Origin: JAKFVA01 sp046155225
GTDB lineage: Bacteria; Pseudomonadota; Gammaproteobacteria; Burkholderiales; Burkholderiaceae_C
Direction of reading: 5' to 3'
DNA: 12,074 bases
NCBI GenBank assembly: GCA_046155225.1
Contig: JBJXED010000181.1
Coordinates: 1-12,074 of the forward strand
Below are positions 1 to 6,766 of the stretch, one piece after another (positions within the stretch are counted from its first letter, which is position 1; each line of letters starts with the position of its first letter). Both the position numbers and the translations under genes were made by a program. The notes below the pieces were generated by a model. That model was not told the DNA's origin and did no database searches. It saw only the letters and a program-made list of their open reading frames with translations.

Positions 1-1241
1 TGCAAATACAACCGCGCATTGATGGGCAGCTTGTCGTATTGGGTCACGCCAACCGTCGAGTCGCTCCAGCCAGGCAGGGTTTCGTAAAGCGGCTTGCAGC
101 GGGCAATGTCGTCGGCTCCCATCGGCAAAATATCGGTGTGTTCGCCGTCCAGTTCATACCCGGTGCACAGCAGCAGCTCTTTGATGCCGTCAAGCACATC
201 CAGCTTGGTGATGCACAGGCCGGACAGGCCATTGACCTGCGCGCTGCGCTTGAGCAGCGCCGCGTCAAACCAGCCGCAGCGCCGGGCCCGGCCGGTGGTG
301 GTGCCTTTTTCGGCCCCCACCGTGGCCAGGTGGTAGCCGACAGTGCCGGGCGTTTCCCAGTCAAGTTCAGTGGGAAACGGCCCGCCGCCCACACGGGTGC
401 AATACGCCTTGGTGATGCCCAGGATGTAGTGCAGCATGCCCGGACCCACACCCGCACCTGCCGCCGCATTACCGGCCACGCAGTTGCTCGAAGTGACGAA
501 GGGGTAGGTGCCATGGTCCACATCGAGCAAAGTACCCTGCGCACCCTCAAACAGCAGATTCGTGCCGTGGCGGTGTGCTTCGTTGAGCTCGCGCGAGACA
601 TCGGCCATCATGGGTTTGATCTGCTCAGCCTGGCGCATGGCCTCGGCATAGACGGCGTCAAAATCCAGCGCCGGGGCTTTGAGGTAGTTCACCAGCGTGA
701 AGTTGTGCAAGGCCAGCAGTTCGCGCAGCTTGACGGCAAAGCGCTCTGGGTGCTTGAGGTCTTGCACGCGCAGCGCGCGGCGGGCAATCTTGTCTTCATA
801 AGCCGGGCCAATGCCGCGGCCGGTAGTGCCAATGCGCTCGGTGCCGCACTGCTCTTTGTAGGCCTCACGTGCAACATCCAGTGCCGCATGGAACGGCAAG
901 ATCAGCGGACAAGCCTCGCTGATGCGCAGGCGCGAGCGCACCTCAATGCCGGCGTTTTCGAGGCCTTCGATCTCTTCCAGTAATTTGGGTACAGACACCA
1001 CCACACCGTTGCCGATATAACACTTGACCCCCGGCCGCATGATGCCGCTGGGAATCAGGTGCAGCGCGGTTTTATGGCCATTGATCACCAGCGTGTGGCC
1101 AGCATTGTGACCGCCTTGGAAGCGCACCACGCCCTGCGCCATTTCGGTCAGCCAATCGACCAGCTTGCCTTTGCCTTCATCGCCCCATTGGGTGCCGACG
1201 ACGACCACATTGCGGCCTATGGTTTTTATTGCAGTATTCAT
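1..1241 (-). CDS. purA: Adenylosuccinate synthetase (3' end cut by window edge)
   Basis: This cytosolic enzyme joins IMP and aspartate using GTP to form adenylosuccinate, the first committed step from IMP to AMP. The frame translates without a stop from an ATG at 1241 to the window edge, giving 413 residues. The family is about 430-450 long, so only the last 20-35 residues are missing. Visible signatures are the GTP-binding and catalytic loop QWGDEGKGK (residues 18-26, catalytic Asp21), GGHNAGHT (43-50, catalytic His49), GTTGRGIGPAYEDKIAR, and the later GGGPFPTEL. The ATG overlaps the hisZ stop as ATGA, which fixes the start and suggests translational coupling; no strong Shine-Dalgarno is seen. 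In E. coli purA also follows hflC and yjeT. Identification is secure from the motifs. Confidence 0.98.
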   Translation of the reverse strand, partial: MNTAIKTIGRNVVVVGTQWGDEGKGKLVDWLTEMAQGVVRFQGGHNAGHTLVINGHKTALHLIPSGIMRPGVKCYIGNGVVVSVPKLLEEIEGLENAGIEVRSRLRISEACPLILPFHAALDVAREAYKEQCGTERIGTTGRGIGPAYEDKIARRALRVQDLKHPERFAVKLRELLALHNFTLVNYLKAPALDFDAVYAEAMRQAEQIKPMMADVSRELNEAHRHGTNLLFEGAQGTLLDVDHGTYPFVTSSNCVAGNAAAGAGVGPGMLHYILGITKAYCTRVGGGPFPTELDWETPGTVGYHLATVGAEKGTTTGRARRCGWFDAALLKRSAQVNGLSGLCITKLDVLDGIKELLLCTGYELDGEHTDILPMGADDIARCKPLYETLPGWSDSTVGVTQYDKLPINARLYL

Positions 1242-2440
1242 CGGGTACTTGCTTTCACGACCCATTGGCCAGCAATTTCAGTCAGCTCGCGGTCGCAGTG
1301 GAATTCATCAATTTCGCTCTCATGCCCCGGCAGCGCGCACACCACCACCTGGCCTTGCGCGCGCTGCGCGGCAATCGCTGCACGCAGCGCGGCGTCCTCG
1401 CCCCAGGGTGCCCTGATCGCGGCTTTGGACGGGTGCGGTGCCACGGCGGAAACCAACTGCTTGAGGTCCAGGCTAAAGCCCGCTGCAGCACGCGCTGCGG
1501 GCAGTTGCCCGGCGCTGCGGCGGCCAAACACTTCGCCCACGCCGTCGTAGCGACCGCCGCGCAGCACGGCGTCGGGCTGGCCCTGCGCGTAAATCATGAA
1601 GCGCGGGCCGCTGTAGTAGGCATAACCGCGCAGGTCGGCCAGGTCAAAGGTCAGCGCTTTCGTGTCGAGATGGCGCGCCAGCCACTTCAAATCTGATAGC
1701 GCTGACAGCAATTCTTTATTGGGCCTGAAGGCATTTTCAGCCTCAAAAAGCACCTTTTCATCACCGTAGAGGCCTACCAGCGTAAGCAAGTCAGCTCGGC
1801 AGCGAGGCTCAAAACCCTGTGTCAGCTCGGCGAGCGCGCTGGCGTCCTTGCTGGCCAGCGCCGCATGAACTTGCAGCAGCACCTGGTCAAAGCCTTCAAA
1901 CTCGGGCTGCTGTGCCAGCAAGGCACGCACGATACCGGCATGCGCCAAGTCAATGCTGGTGCCGCGCACCTGCGCTGCAGCCAGACAGTCTTGCGCCAGA
2001 GACAAGGCTTCCAAATCGGCTTCCAACCCGGCATGGCCGTAGATTTCGGCGCCAAATTGCAAGGGCTCGCGCGTAGCATGCGGCTGCTGCGGGCGGGTGT
2101 GCAGCACCGGGCCGCAGTAGCACAGGCGGGTCACGCCGCGTCGGCCCAGCAAATGCGCATCAATGCGGGCCACTTGCGGGGTTGTGTCGCCGCGCAAACC
2201 GAGGGTGCGACCCGAGAGCTGGTCCACCAGTTTGAAGGTTTGCAAGTCCAGCGCCTGGCCGGTGCCGGTGAGCAAGGATTCCAGGTGCTCCAGCAACGGC
2301 GGCATAACCAATTCATAGCCATAGGCACGGGCCGTGTCGAGCAGCAAACGGCGCAGCTCTTCAATATGCCGCGCCTCGCTGGGCAAGACGTCGGCAATAT
2401 GGTCGGGCAATGACCAAGCTACGGTGGTCCGGGAAAACAT
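1238..2440 (-). CDS. hisZ: ATP phosphoribosyltransferase regulatory subunit HisZ
   Basis: HisZ is a histidyl-tRNA synthetase paralogue without aminoacylation activity. It partners the short form of HisG to make the active, histidine-inhibited ATP phosphoribosyltransferase, the first step of histidine synthesis. The 400-residue product begins MFSRTTVAWSLPDHIADVLP and shows class II synthetase-like blocks: LRGDTTPQVARID near 82-94 (where HisRS has LRPENT), GPVLHTRP followed by PLQFGAEIYG near 110-135, DLADLRGYAYYSG, and LRGGRYDGVGEVFGRR. A true HisRS motif 2 (FRHERPQRGR) and a C-terminal anticodon-binding domain are absent. I chose the ATG at 2440. An in-frame TTG at 2470 would add ten residues, and an in-frame TAG at 2482-2480 limits any further extension; neither start has a clear ribosome site. 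It overlaps purA by 4 nt. A low-GC patch lies near 1688-1752. Confidence 0.93.
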   Translation of the reverse strand: MFSRTTVAWSLPDHIADVLPSEARHIEELRRLLLDTARAYGYELVMPPLLEHLESLLTGTGQALDLQTFKLVDQLSGRTLGLRGDTTPQVARIDAHLLGRRGVTRLCYCGPVLHTRPQQPHATREPLQFGAEIYGHAGLEADLEALSLAQDCLAAAQVRGTSIDLAHAGIVRALLAQQPEFEGFDQVLLQVHAALASKDASALAELTQGFEPRCRADLLTLVGLYGDEKVLFEAENAFRPNKELLSALSDLKWLARHLDTKALTFDLADLRGYAYYSGPRFMIYAQGQPDAVLRGGRYDGVGEVFGRRSAGQLPAARAAAGFSLDLKQLVSAVAPHPSKAAIRAPWGEDAALRAAIAAQRAQGQVVVCALPGHESEIDEFHCDRELTEIAGQWVVKASTR

Positions 2441-2496
2441 GGGTGGGGAGGTCAATAGCGCAGGAATCAAGCGCGAATTCTAGCGGCCCGGTCTGC

Positions 2497-2700
2497 TCAT
2501 GTTCCAAAGAACCAGAGCATCACCAAACCCAGCAACGCGCTGCACAGGCCAAAAAAACGCAACTGCCCGTCACTCATTTCCAGCAACTGTGCGAATACCT
2601 TGCGCCAGCCGCCCGGCCAGGCCAGAGGTAGCAGCCCTTCAAGCACCAAAACCAGCGCCAAGGCCTGCCCTAGCACCAGCCACCACTCGTCGGCCTCCAA
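2497..2700 (-). CDS. DUF2065 small inner-membrane protein (YjeT-like)
   Basis: This is a 67-residue protein of unknown function. It has two hydrophobic segments, about residues 8-28 and 49-66, joined by a short basic and polar loop. Conserved-looking blocks are EGLLP (21-25) and DGQLRFFGL (44-52), which I recognise as typical of DUF2065. In E. coli the family member yjeT lies at the same place, directly after hflC and before purA, which supports the call. The likely start is TTG at 2700, only 6 nt after the hflC stop and in the same frame as hflC, separated from it by one TAG. A GTG at codon 9 is an alternative but would leave a very short N-terminus. Tight linkage suggests a job near the HflKC membrane complex, but this is inference only. 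Confidence 0.8.
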   Translation of the reverse strand: MEADEWWLVLGQALALVLVLEGLLPLAWPGGWRKVFAQLLEMSDGQLRFFGLCSALLGLVMLWFFGT

Positions 2701-2706
2701 ACGCGG

Positions 2707-3615
2707 CTAACGCTTGGGTGCCGCAGGCGCAGCGGCAGCCGGCGCGTTGCCGCGCATGGCTTTGAAGAACTCGGAGGACTGGTCAAGCACCACGACATCG
2801 CTCTTTTTGGCAAAGGTGGCTTTGTAGGCTTCCAGGCTGCGGTAGAACTGGGCAAATTGCGCGTCACGGCCAAAAGCGTCGGCATACGTCTTGGCGGCTT
2901 CACCGTCGCCCTCGCCCTTGATTTTTTGCGCATCGCGGTAGGCATTGGCCAGGGCCACCTCGCGCTGGCGGTCGGCGTCGGCGCGGATTTTCTCGCCTTC
3001 GGCCGCGCCGGTGGAGCGCAATTCGTTGGCCACGCGCTTGCGCTCGGCCTCCATCCGGCGGTAAACCGACTCGGTAATGGCATCAACGTAATCAACCCGC
3101 GTGATGCGCACATCGACCACGTCGACACCCCAGGGCTTGGCACCGCGTACGGCCTCCAAAACCTCGCGTTTCACATCGGCCATCAGGGCCTCGCGTTTGA
3201 CCGACAGCAGTTCCTTGACGGTGCGCTTGTTGATTTCTTCCTGCAACGAGTTGCGAACCACCCGGTTGAGCTGGTTGGCGCCAGCGGTCTCGTCCAGACC
3301 GACATTACGGATGTACTCTTGCGGGTCGGTGATGCGCCAGCGCACATACCAGTCGATCACCACGCGCTGCTTTTCAGCTGTCAGCATTGGCTCGGTGTCG
3401 GTGCTGTCCAGCGTAAGCAGGCGTTTGTCGATATACGACACGTTTTGGAATGGCGGCGGCAGCTTGAAATTCAGGCCCGGCTCGGTGATGACTTTTTCAA
3501 TCTGCCCCAAAGCGTAAACCACGCCAAACTGGCGCTGGTCCACCACAAACAACATCGAACTCGCCAGTACCAGCAGCACTAGCAGCGAAGTCACGATAAA
3601 ACCGATTCTGTTCAT
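2707..3615 (-). CDS. hflC: FtsH protease modulator HflC
   Basis: HflC is an SPFH/prohibitin-family inner-membrane protein. With HflK it forms a large periplasm-facing cage around the FtsH protease and limits its attack on membrane substrates. The 302-residue product has one N-terminal membrane anchor (about 4-24), then the SPFH domain starting FVVDQRQFGVVYALGQ, the family-typical KLPPPFQNV and RVVIDWYVRWRI segments, and a charged helical region rich in Arg, Glu and Ala (about 190-250). The C-terminus ends in a short Ala/Pro tail. It is slightly shorter than E. coli HflC (334). The ATG at 3615 is well placed: AAGGA at 3627-3623 lies 7 nt upstream. It follows hflK by 63 nt, a gap that contains a small GC-rich hairpin. 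Confidence 0.96.
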   Translation of the reverse strand: MNRIGFIVTSLLVLLVLASSMLFVVDQRQFGVVYALGQIEKVITEPGLNFKLPPPFQNVSYIDKRLLTLDSTDTEPMLTAEKQRVVIDWYVRWRITDPQEYIRNVGLDETAGANQLNRVVRNSLQEEINKRTVKELLSVKREALMADVKREVLEAVRGAKPWGVDVVDVRITRVDYVDAITESVYRRMEAERKRVANELRSTGAAEGEKIRADADRQREVALANAYRDAQKIKGEGDGEAAKTYADAFGRDAQFAQFYRSLEAYKATFAKKSDVVVLDQSSEFFKAMRGNAPAAAAPAAPKR

Positions 3616-3638
3616 AAGTATTTCCTTAGTGGGACAGT

Positions 3639-3656
3639 CCAGCGGCGTGCCGCAGG
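3639..3656 (-). other. Small GC-rich hairpin between hflK and hflC
   Basis: On the transcript strand the sequence CCTGCGGCACGCCGCTGG can fold as CC/GG, a T-T mismatch, then GCGG/CCGC around a CACG loop. It lies in the 63-nt hflK-hflC gap and ends 11 nt before the hflC ribosome site (AAGGA, 3627-3623). No T-run follows, so it is not an intrinsic terminator. It could affect mRNA stability or the HflK:HflC ratio, which is inference. Confidence 0.35.
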
Positions 3657-3678
3657 CGCTATCCGCAACTGATTGACT

Positions 3679-5085
3679 TCAGCGGTTGCGCCCGTTGTCA
3701 CGGGCACGGGAATCCGTCGGCGCAATCGCAGCGGGGACAGCAGGTGCCGGCAGAGCAGTGGGCGCAGCACTGGCTTCGCCAGCGGCGGCTTGCTGGATGA
3801 TTTTGTCGAGTGGCAAATACAGCAGGTTGGAGCCTTGGCGGGTATCCACCATGACTTTGGTCACATTGGTATAAATTTGCTGCATCGCTTCCAGGTACAT
3901 CCGGTCACGGGTAACCTGGGGGGCTTTTTGGTACTCGGCCAAAACCGAGCGAAAGCGTTGCGCATCGCCGGTAGCCTGCGCCACGATCCGCGCTTTGTAG
4001 GCTTCGGACTCTTCCTTAAGCCGCGACGCTGCACCCACCGCACGCGGCACCACGTCATTGGCATAGGCCTGCGCCTCGTTCTTCGCACGTTCGCGCTCTT
4101 GCCCGGCCTTGAGCACGTCGTCAAACGCGGCTTGCACCTGCTCGGGCGGGCGCACACCGCCTTGCTGCAAATTGATGCCCACCACCTCAATGCCGACCTT
4201 GTAACGGTCCAAAATGGTTTGCATCAATATGCGCACGCGCGGGCCAATCTGGTCGCGCTCCTCGGACAACGCCGAGTCCATGCGCATCTTGCCCACCACC
4301 TCGCGCACGGCGGTTTCCGCAGCCTGTACCACGGCTTCGGCAGGGTTCTTGCTCTCAAACAAAAATGCGCGTGCGTCGCTCAGGCGGTACTGCACGGCGA
4401 ATTTGATTTCAACGATGTTTTCGTCTTCGGTCAACATGGCCGACTCACGCAGACCAGTCGCTTTGATGATGGTGTCGCGGCCGACATCCACGGAGCGAAT
4501 TTGGGTTACAAATACAAGCTCGTGCCGCTGGATCGGGTACGGCAGCCGCCAGCGCAGGCCAGCGCCGACCGAGGATTTGTATTTACCGAATTCCGTAATC
4601 ACCGCTTGCTGGCCCTCTTGCACGATGAAAAAGCCAGTGCCCAGCCAGATGATGAGCACCACGCCGGCAATCAGTCCGGCACCGATACCGGCACTTTTCA
4701 TGTCGGGCTCAAAGCCTTTCATGCCGCCCGGGCCGCCTCCAAAGCGACCGCCGTTGTTGCCCCGGCCAGCACCTTTGTTGCCGCCAAACAGGCCGCCAAT
4801 TTTTCGGTTCAAGTCGCGCCAGAGTTCGTCCAGGTCCGGCGGACCGGGCGGGTTGCTTCTGGGTCGTGGGCTCTCCTCGGCAGGTGGCTCGGCCGGACTG
4901 GGTGCAGGGGCGGGAGCTACCGTTGGCGCAGGCGTCGGTGCATTGGCTGCGCCATCGCTATCGGCCGCAGGGGCCGGTGCTGGCTTGTCTTCGCTACGGC
5001 CCCAACGCGGATCATTGAGGTTGAACATGCCGCGGATACGCGCTGGCAGCAAGGCCAAGCGCAGGGCGGGGAGATGAAAGTTCAT
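3679..5085 (-). CDS. hflK: FtsH protease modulator HflK
   Basis: HflK is the larger SPFH partner of HflC in the inner-membrane complex that modulates FtsH. The 468-residue product starts with a cytoplasmic region containing FNLNDPRWGR (21-30), a Pro/Ala-rich stretch (34-82), a DELWRDLNRKI helix (85-95) and a Gly-rich stretch (98-121). A single membrane segment follows at about 131-155, then the SPFH domain (from VQEGQQAVITEFG), a charged helical region with QERERAKNEAQAYAND, and an Ala/Pro-rich tail that ends in a polar, basic stretch. E. coli HflK is 419 long; the extra length is in the low-complexity ends. The ATG at 5085 has only a weak GAGA ribosome site; the ATG at 5028, just before FNLNDPRW, is a plausible shorter start. 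It follows hflX by 37 nt. Confidence 0.95.
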   Translation of the reverse strand: MNFHLPALRLALLPARIRGMFNLNDPRWGRSEDKPAPAPAADSDGAANAPTPAPTVAPAPAPSPAEPPAEESPRPRSNPPGPPDLDELWRDLNRKIGGLFGGNKGAGRGNNGGRFGGGPGGMKGFEPDMKSAGIGAGLIAGVVLIIWLGTGFFIVQEGQQAVITEFGKYKSSVGAGLRWRLPYPIQRHELVFVTQIRSVDVGRDTIIKATGLRESAMLTEDENIVEIKFAVQYRLSDARAFLFESKNPAEAVVQAAETAVREVVGKMRMDSALSEERDQIGPRVRILMQTILDRYKVGIEVVGINLQQGGVRPPEQVQAAFDDVLKAGQERERAKNEAQAYANDVVPRAVGAASRLKEESEAYKARIVAQATGDAQRFRSVLAEYQKAPQVTRDRMYLEAMQQIYTNVTKVMVDTRQGSNLLYLPLDKIIQQAAAGEASAAPTALPAPAVPAAIAPTDSRARDNGRNR

Positions 5086-5122
5086 GCGTTGTCTCTGGTC
5101 AATAGAAGGTGATTGTGCCTAA

Positions 5123-6334
5123 TCAGGCGGGGGCTTCCAGCGCGGCAGGGAAATACGGCTTCGAAGGCGCTGCATCTGCCTCCAACTGGCCCTGAGATCG
5201 GCACTCATCGGCCATTGCCGCGAGGTGATGACGCAGCGGTCCCAGCCCCTGGCCGCTGACGGCACTGACGTAAAACCTGGCCAACGGCTTGCCGCCCAGT
5301 TCGTAGCTGCCCTGAAGCTGCGGCGGCCGGTTCAATTCAGGCAGCGCATCCCACTTGTTGAAGACAAGAATTTGCGGTACGTCCAGGGCGCCAATCTCCC
5401 CCAGGACACGTTGGACTTGGTCGATCTGCTCGGGATAGTTCGGGCTGGCGCAGTCAACGACATGCAGCAGCACATCGGCGTCGGCGGCCTCTTGCAGCGT
5501 GGCCTCAAATGCGTCAATCAGGCCATGCGGCAAATCGCGGATAAATCCCACCGTGTCAGACAAGGATACCCGGCGGCTCTCACCCGACGCCCTGCTGCCC
5601 AAATAAAGCTGCCGGGTGGTGGTATCGAGGGTCGCAAACAACTGGTCTGCGGCGAGCGTCTGCGCTTTGGTCAGGGCGTTGAACAAGGTGGATTTGCCCG
5701 CATTGGTATAGCCCACCAGTGAGATCCCGAAAGTACCTTGCCGGTCGCGCTGGCGGCGCTGGGTATGGCGCTGCTTTTTGACCTTTTCCAGGCGGTCTTT
5801 GGTGCGCTTGATGGCGCTCGATATCATTCGCCTGTCGAGCTCAATTTGCGTCTCACCAGGGCCGCCGCGCGCACCGATGCCGCCACGCTGGCGCTCCAGG
5901 TGCGACCAGCGCCGCACCAGCCGCGTCATGGAGTACTGCAGCCGCGCCAATTCCACTTGCAGCTTGCCCTCGTGGCTACGCGCACGCTGGCCAAATATTT
6001 CCAGAATCAGCAAGGTGCGGTCATTCACTGGCAGGCCCAGCGCGCGCTCCAAATTGCGCTGCTGGGCCGGGCTGAGCGACTGGTCAAACAGCACTTCAGA
6101 AGCGCCGTGTTGAGCGGCCAGCAATTTGATTTCTTCGGCCTTGCCGCTACCCACAAACAGCGCCGCGTCGGGCGCCTGGCGTTTGCAGGTGATGTGCGCC
6201 ACGGGCGTCAAACCGGCTGTCTGTGCCAGCAAGCCCAGTTCGGTGAGCTCGGTATCAAACAGCGGTGCACCGAAATCGACACCCACCAAAACAGCTTTGA
6301 CCGGGACCAGCCCTGGCAGATCCAGCGCGGTCAA
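5123..6334 (-). CDS. hflX: Ribosome-associated GTPase HflX
   Basis: HflX is a GTPase that binds the 50S subunit and can split stalled ribosomes, notably after heat shock in E. coli. The 403-residue product has the N-terminal HflX domain (SGKAEEIK near 63-70, NDRTLLILEIFGQRA near 104-118), a coiled linker with the Gly-rich RGGIGARGGPGETQIE (150-165), and a G domain with G1 GYTNAGKS (208-215), G3 DTVG (260-263), G4 NKWD (326-329) and G5 SAVSG (357-361). The start is most likely TTG at 6334, since no ATG or GTG sits nearby and the conserved region begins at KAVLVGVDFG. An in-frame TTG further upstream is possible. It follows hfq by 60 nt and precedes hflK, the same order as E. coli hfq-hflX-hflK-hflC. 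Confidence 0.95.
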   Translation of the reverse strand: MTALDLPGLVPVKAVLVGVDFGAPLFDTELTELGLLAQTAGLTPVAHITCKRQAPDAALFVGSGKAEEIKLLAAQHGASEVLFDQSLSPAQQRNLERALGLPVNDRTLLILEIFGQRARSHEGKLQVELARLQYSMTRLVRRWSHLERQRGGIGARGGPGETQIELDRRMISSAIKRTKDRLEKVKKQRHTQRRQRDRQGTFGISLVGYTNAGKSTLFNALTKAQTLAADQLFATLDTTTRQLYLGSRASGESRRVSLSDTVGFIRDLPHGLIDAFEATLQEAADADVLLHVVDCASPNYPEQIDQVQRVLGEIGALDVPQILVFNKWDALPELNRPPQLQGSYELGGKPLARFYVSAVSGQGLGPLRHHLAAMADECRSQGQLEADAAPSKPYFPAALEAPA

Positions 6335-6394
6335 GTGGGCAAACCTGACACAGAAACAGGCAGGCCAATCGGTGGGTAAGTCATGGACACGGCC

Positions 6395-6643
6395 TTATTG
6401 AACGGCTGTTTCGGCATCTTCGGCGGCAGCAAAGTTGACGGCACGCCCAGGAACGATGGTCGAGATCGCGTGTTTGTAGACCATTTGGGTGACGGTATTG
6501 CGCAAGAGGACGACGTATTGATCGAAGGATTCAATCTGCCCCTGCAATTTGATGCCGTTGACGAGATAAATGGAGACTGGCACATGCTCACGGCGCAAGG
6601 TATTCAAAAAGGGGTCTTGCAACAGTTGACCTTTATTGCTCAC
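6395..6643 (-). CDS. hfq: RNA chaperone Hfq
   Basis: Hfq forms an Sm-like hexameric ring that binds small RNAs and A-rich mRNA sites and helps them pair. The 82-residue product reads MSNKGQLLQDPFLN at the N-terminus, followed by VPVSIYLVNGIKLQGQIESF (Sm1) and YKHAISTIVP (Sm2), nearly identical to E. coli Hfq over the core. Relative to E. coli, proximal-face Phe42 is Tyr and the rim RRER is RREH. The tail is short and acidic (about residues 70-82), whereas E. coli has a longer disordered tail. I start it at GTG 6643 because GGAG at 6653-6650 lies 6 nt upstream and the product then begins like typical Hfq. A TTG at 6661 would add six residues and overlap that site. A sigma-32-like promoter lies upstream. 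Confidence 0.98.
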   Translation of the reverse strand: MSNKGQLLQDPFLNTLRREHVPVSIYLVNGIKLQGQIESFDQYVVLLRNTVTQMVYKHAISTIVPGRAVNFAAAEDAETAVQ

Positions 6644-6649
6644 GATATT

Positions 6650-6653
6650 CTCC
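6650..6653 (-). promoter_or_regulatory. Ribosome-binding site that fixes the hfq GTG start
   Basis: GGAG on the transcript strand lies 6 nt before GTG at 6643. It lies within the extension that the alternative TTG start (6661) would add, which favours the GTG start. Confidence 0.75.
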
Positions 6654-6688
6654 GTGTTCAAGAGTTGTTATAAGAATTTCACGATATC

Positions 6689-6717
6689 ACATGGGGCTGA
6701 GGCCGCAAAATGTCAAG
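6689..6717 (-). promoter_or_regulatory. Putative sigma-32 (heat-shock) promoter upstream of hfq
   Basis: On the minus strand, CTTGACA (6717-6711), a 14-nt spacer and CCCCATGT (6696-6689) match the sigma-32 pattern CTTGAA(A), 11-16 nt, CCCCATNT with one change in the -35 half. The expected transcript start is near 6682, giving a leader of about 40 nt before the hfq GTG. A sigma-70 reading of the same TTGACA is poor, because the hexamer 17 nt downstream is CATGTG. It lies in the 123-nt der-hfq gap. E. coli hfq is known to have heat-shock promoters, so the placement makes sense. The match is read by eye and activity is inferred. Confidence 0.7.
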
Positions 6718-6766
6718 CCCGTAATTCCCCCACATCGCCACAGGTAGCTTGAATCCAAAAACTGGC

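Noticed and set aside
44..601. Minus-strand open frame inside purA
   Set aside because: It is a different frame from the real PurA translation and lacks any domain; a shadow of the coding strand.
39..983. Long plus-strand open frame opposite purA
   Set aside because: It lies entirely antisense to a well-supported purA frame with intact motifs; the product is Arg/Ala/Gly-rich with no recognisable domain, as expected from high-GC antisense frames.
2857..3582. Plus-strand open frame opposite hflC
   Set aside because: Antisense shadow of a conserved SPFH gene; no domain and no separate ribosome site or promoter noted.
3673..5112. 479-residue plus-strand open frame opposite hflK
   Set aside because: Antisense to hflK over nearly its whole length; His/Arg/Ala-rich, no family features. 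HflK shows clear SPFH architecture.
6667..6672. TATAAC as a -10 box close to hfq
   Set aside because: No acceptable -35 box lies 16-18 nt upstream (CCCATG at 17 nt) and there is no extended -10 TG.
6688..6716. Sigma-70 promoter using TTGACA at 6716-6711
   Set aside because: The hexamer at 17-nt spacing is CATGTG and the nearest TATA-like hexamer (TGATAT) is about 21 nt away; the sigma-32 reading fits far better.
6721..6766. Intrinsic terminator after der
   Set aside because: No GC-rich stem of useful length followed by a T-run on the minus strand; only weak short complementarities.
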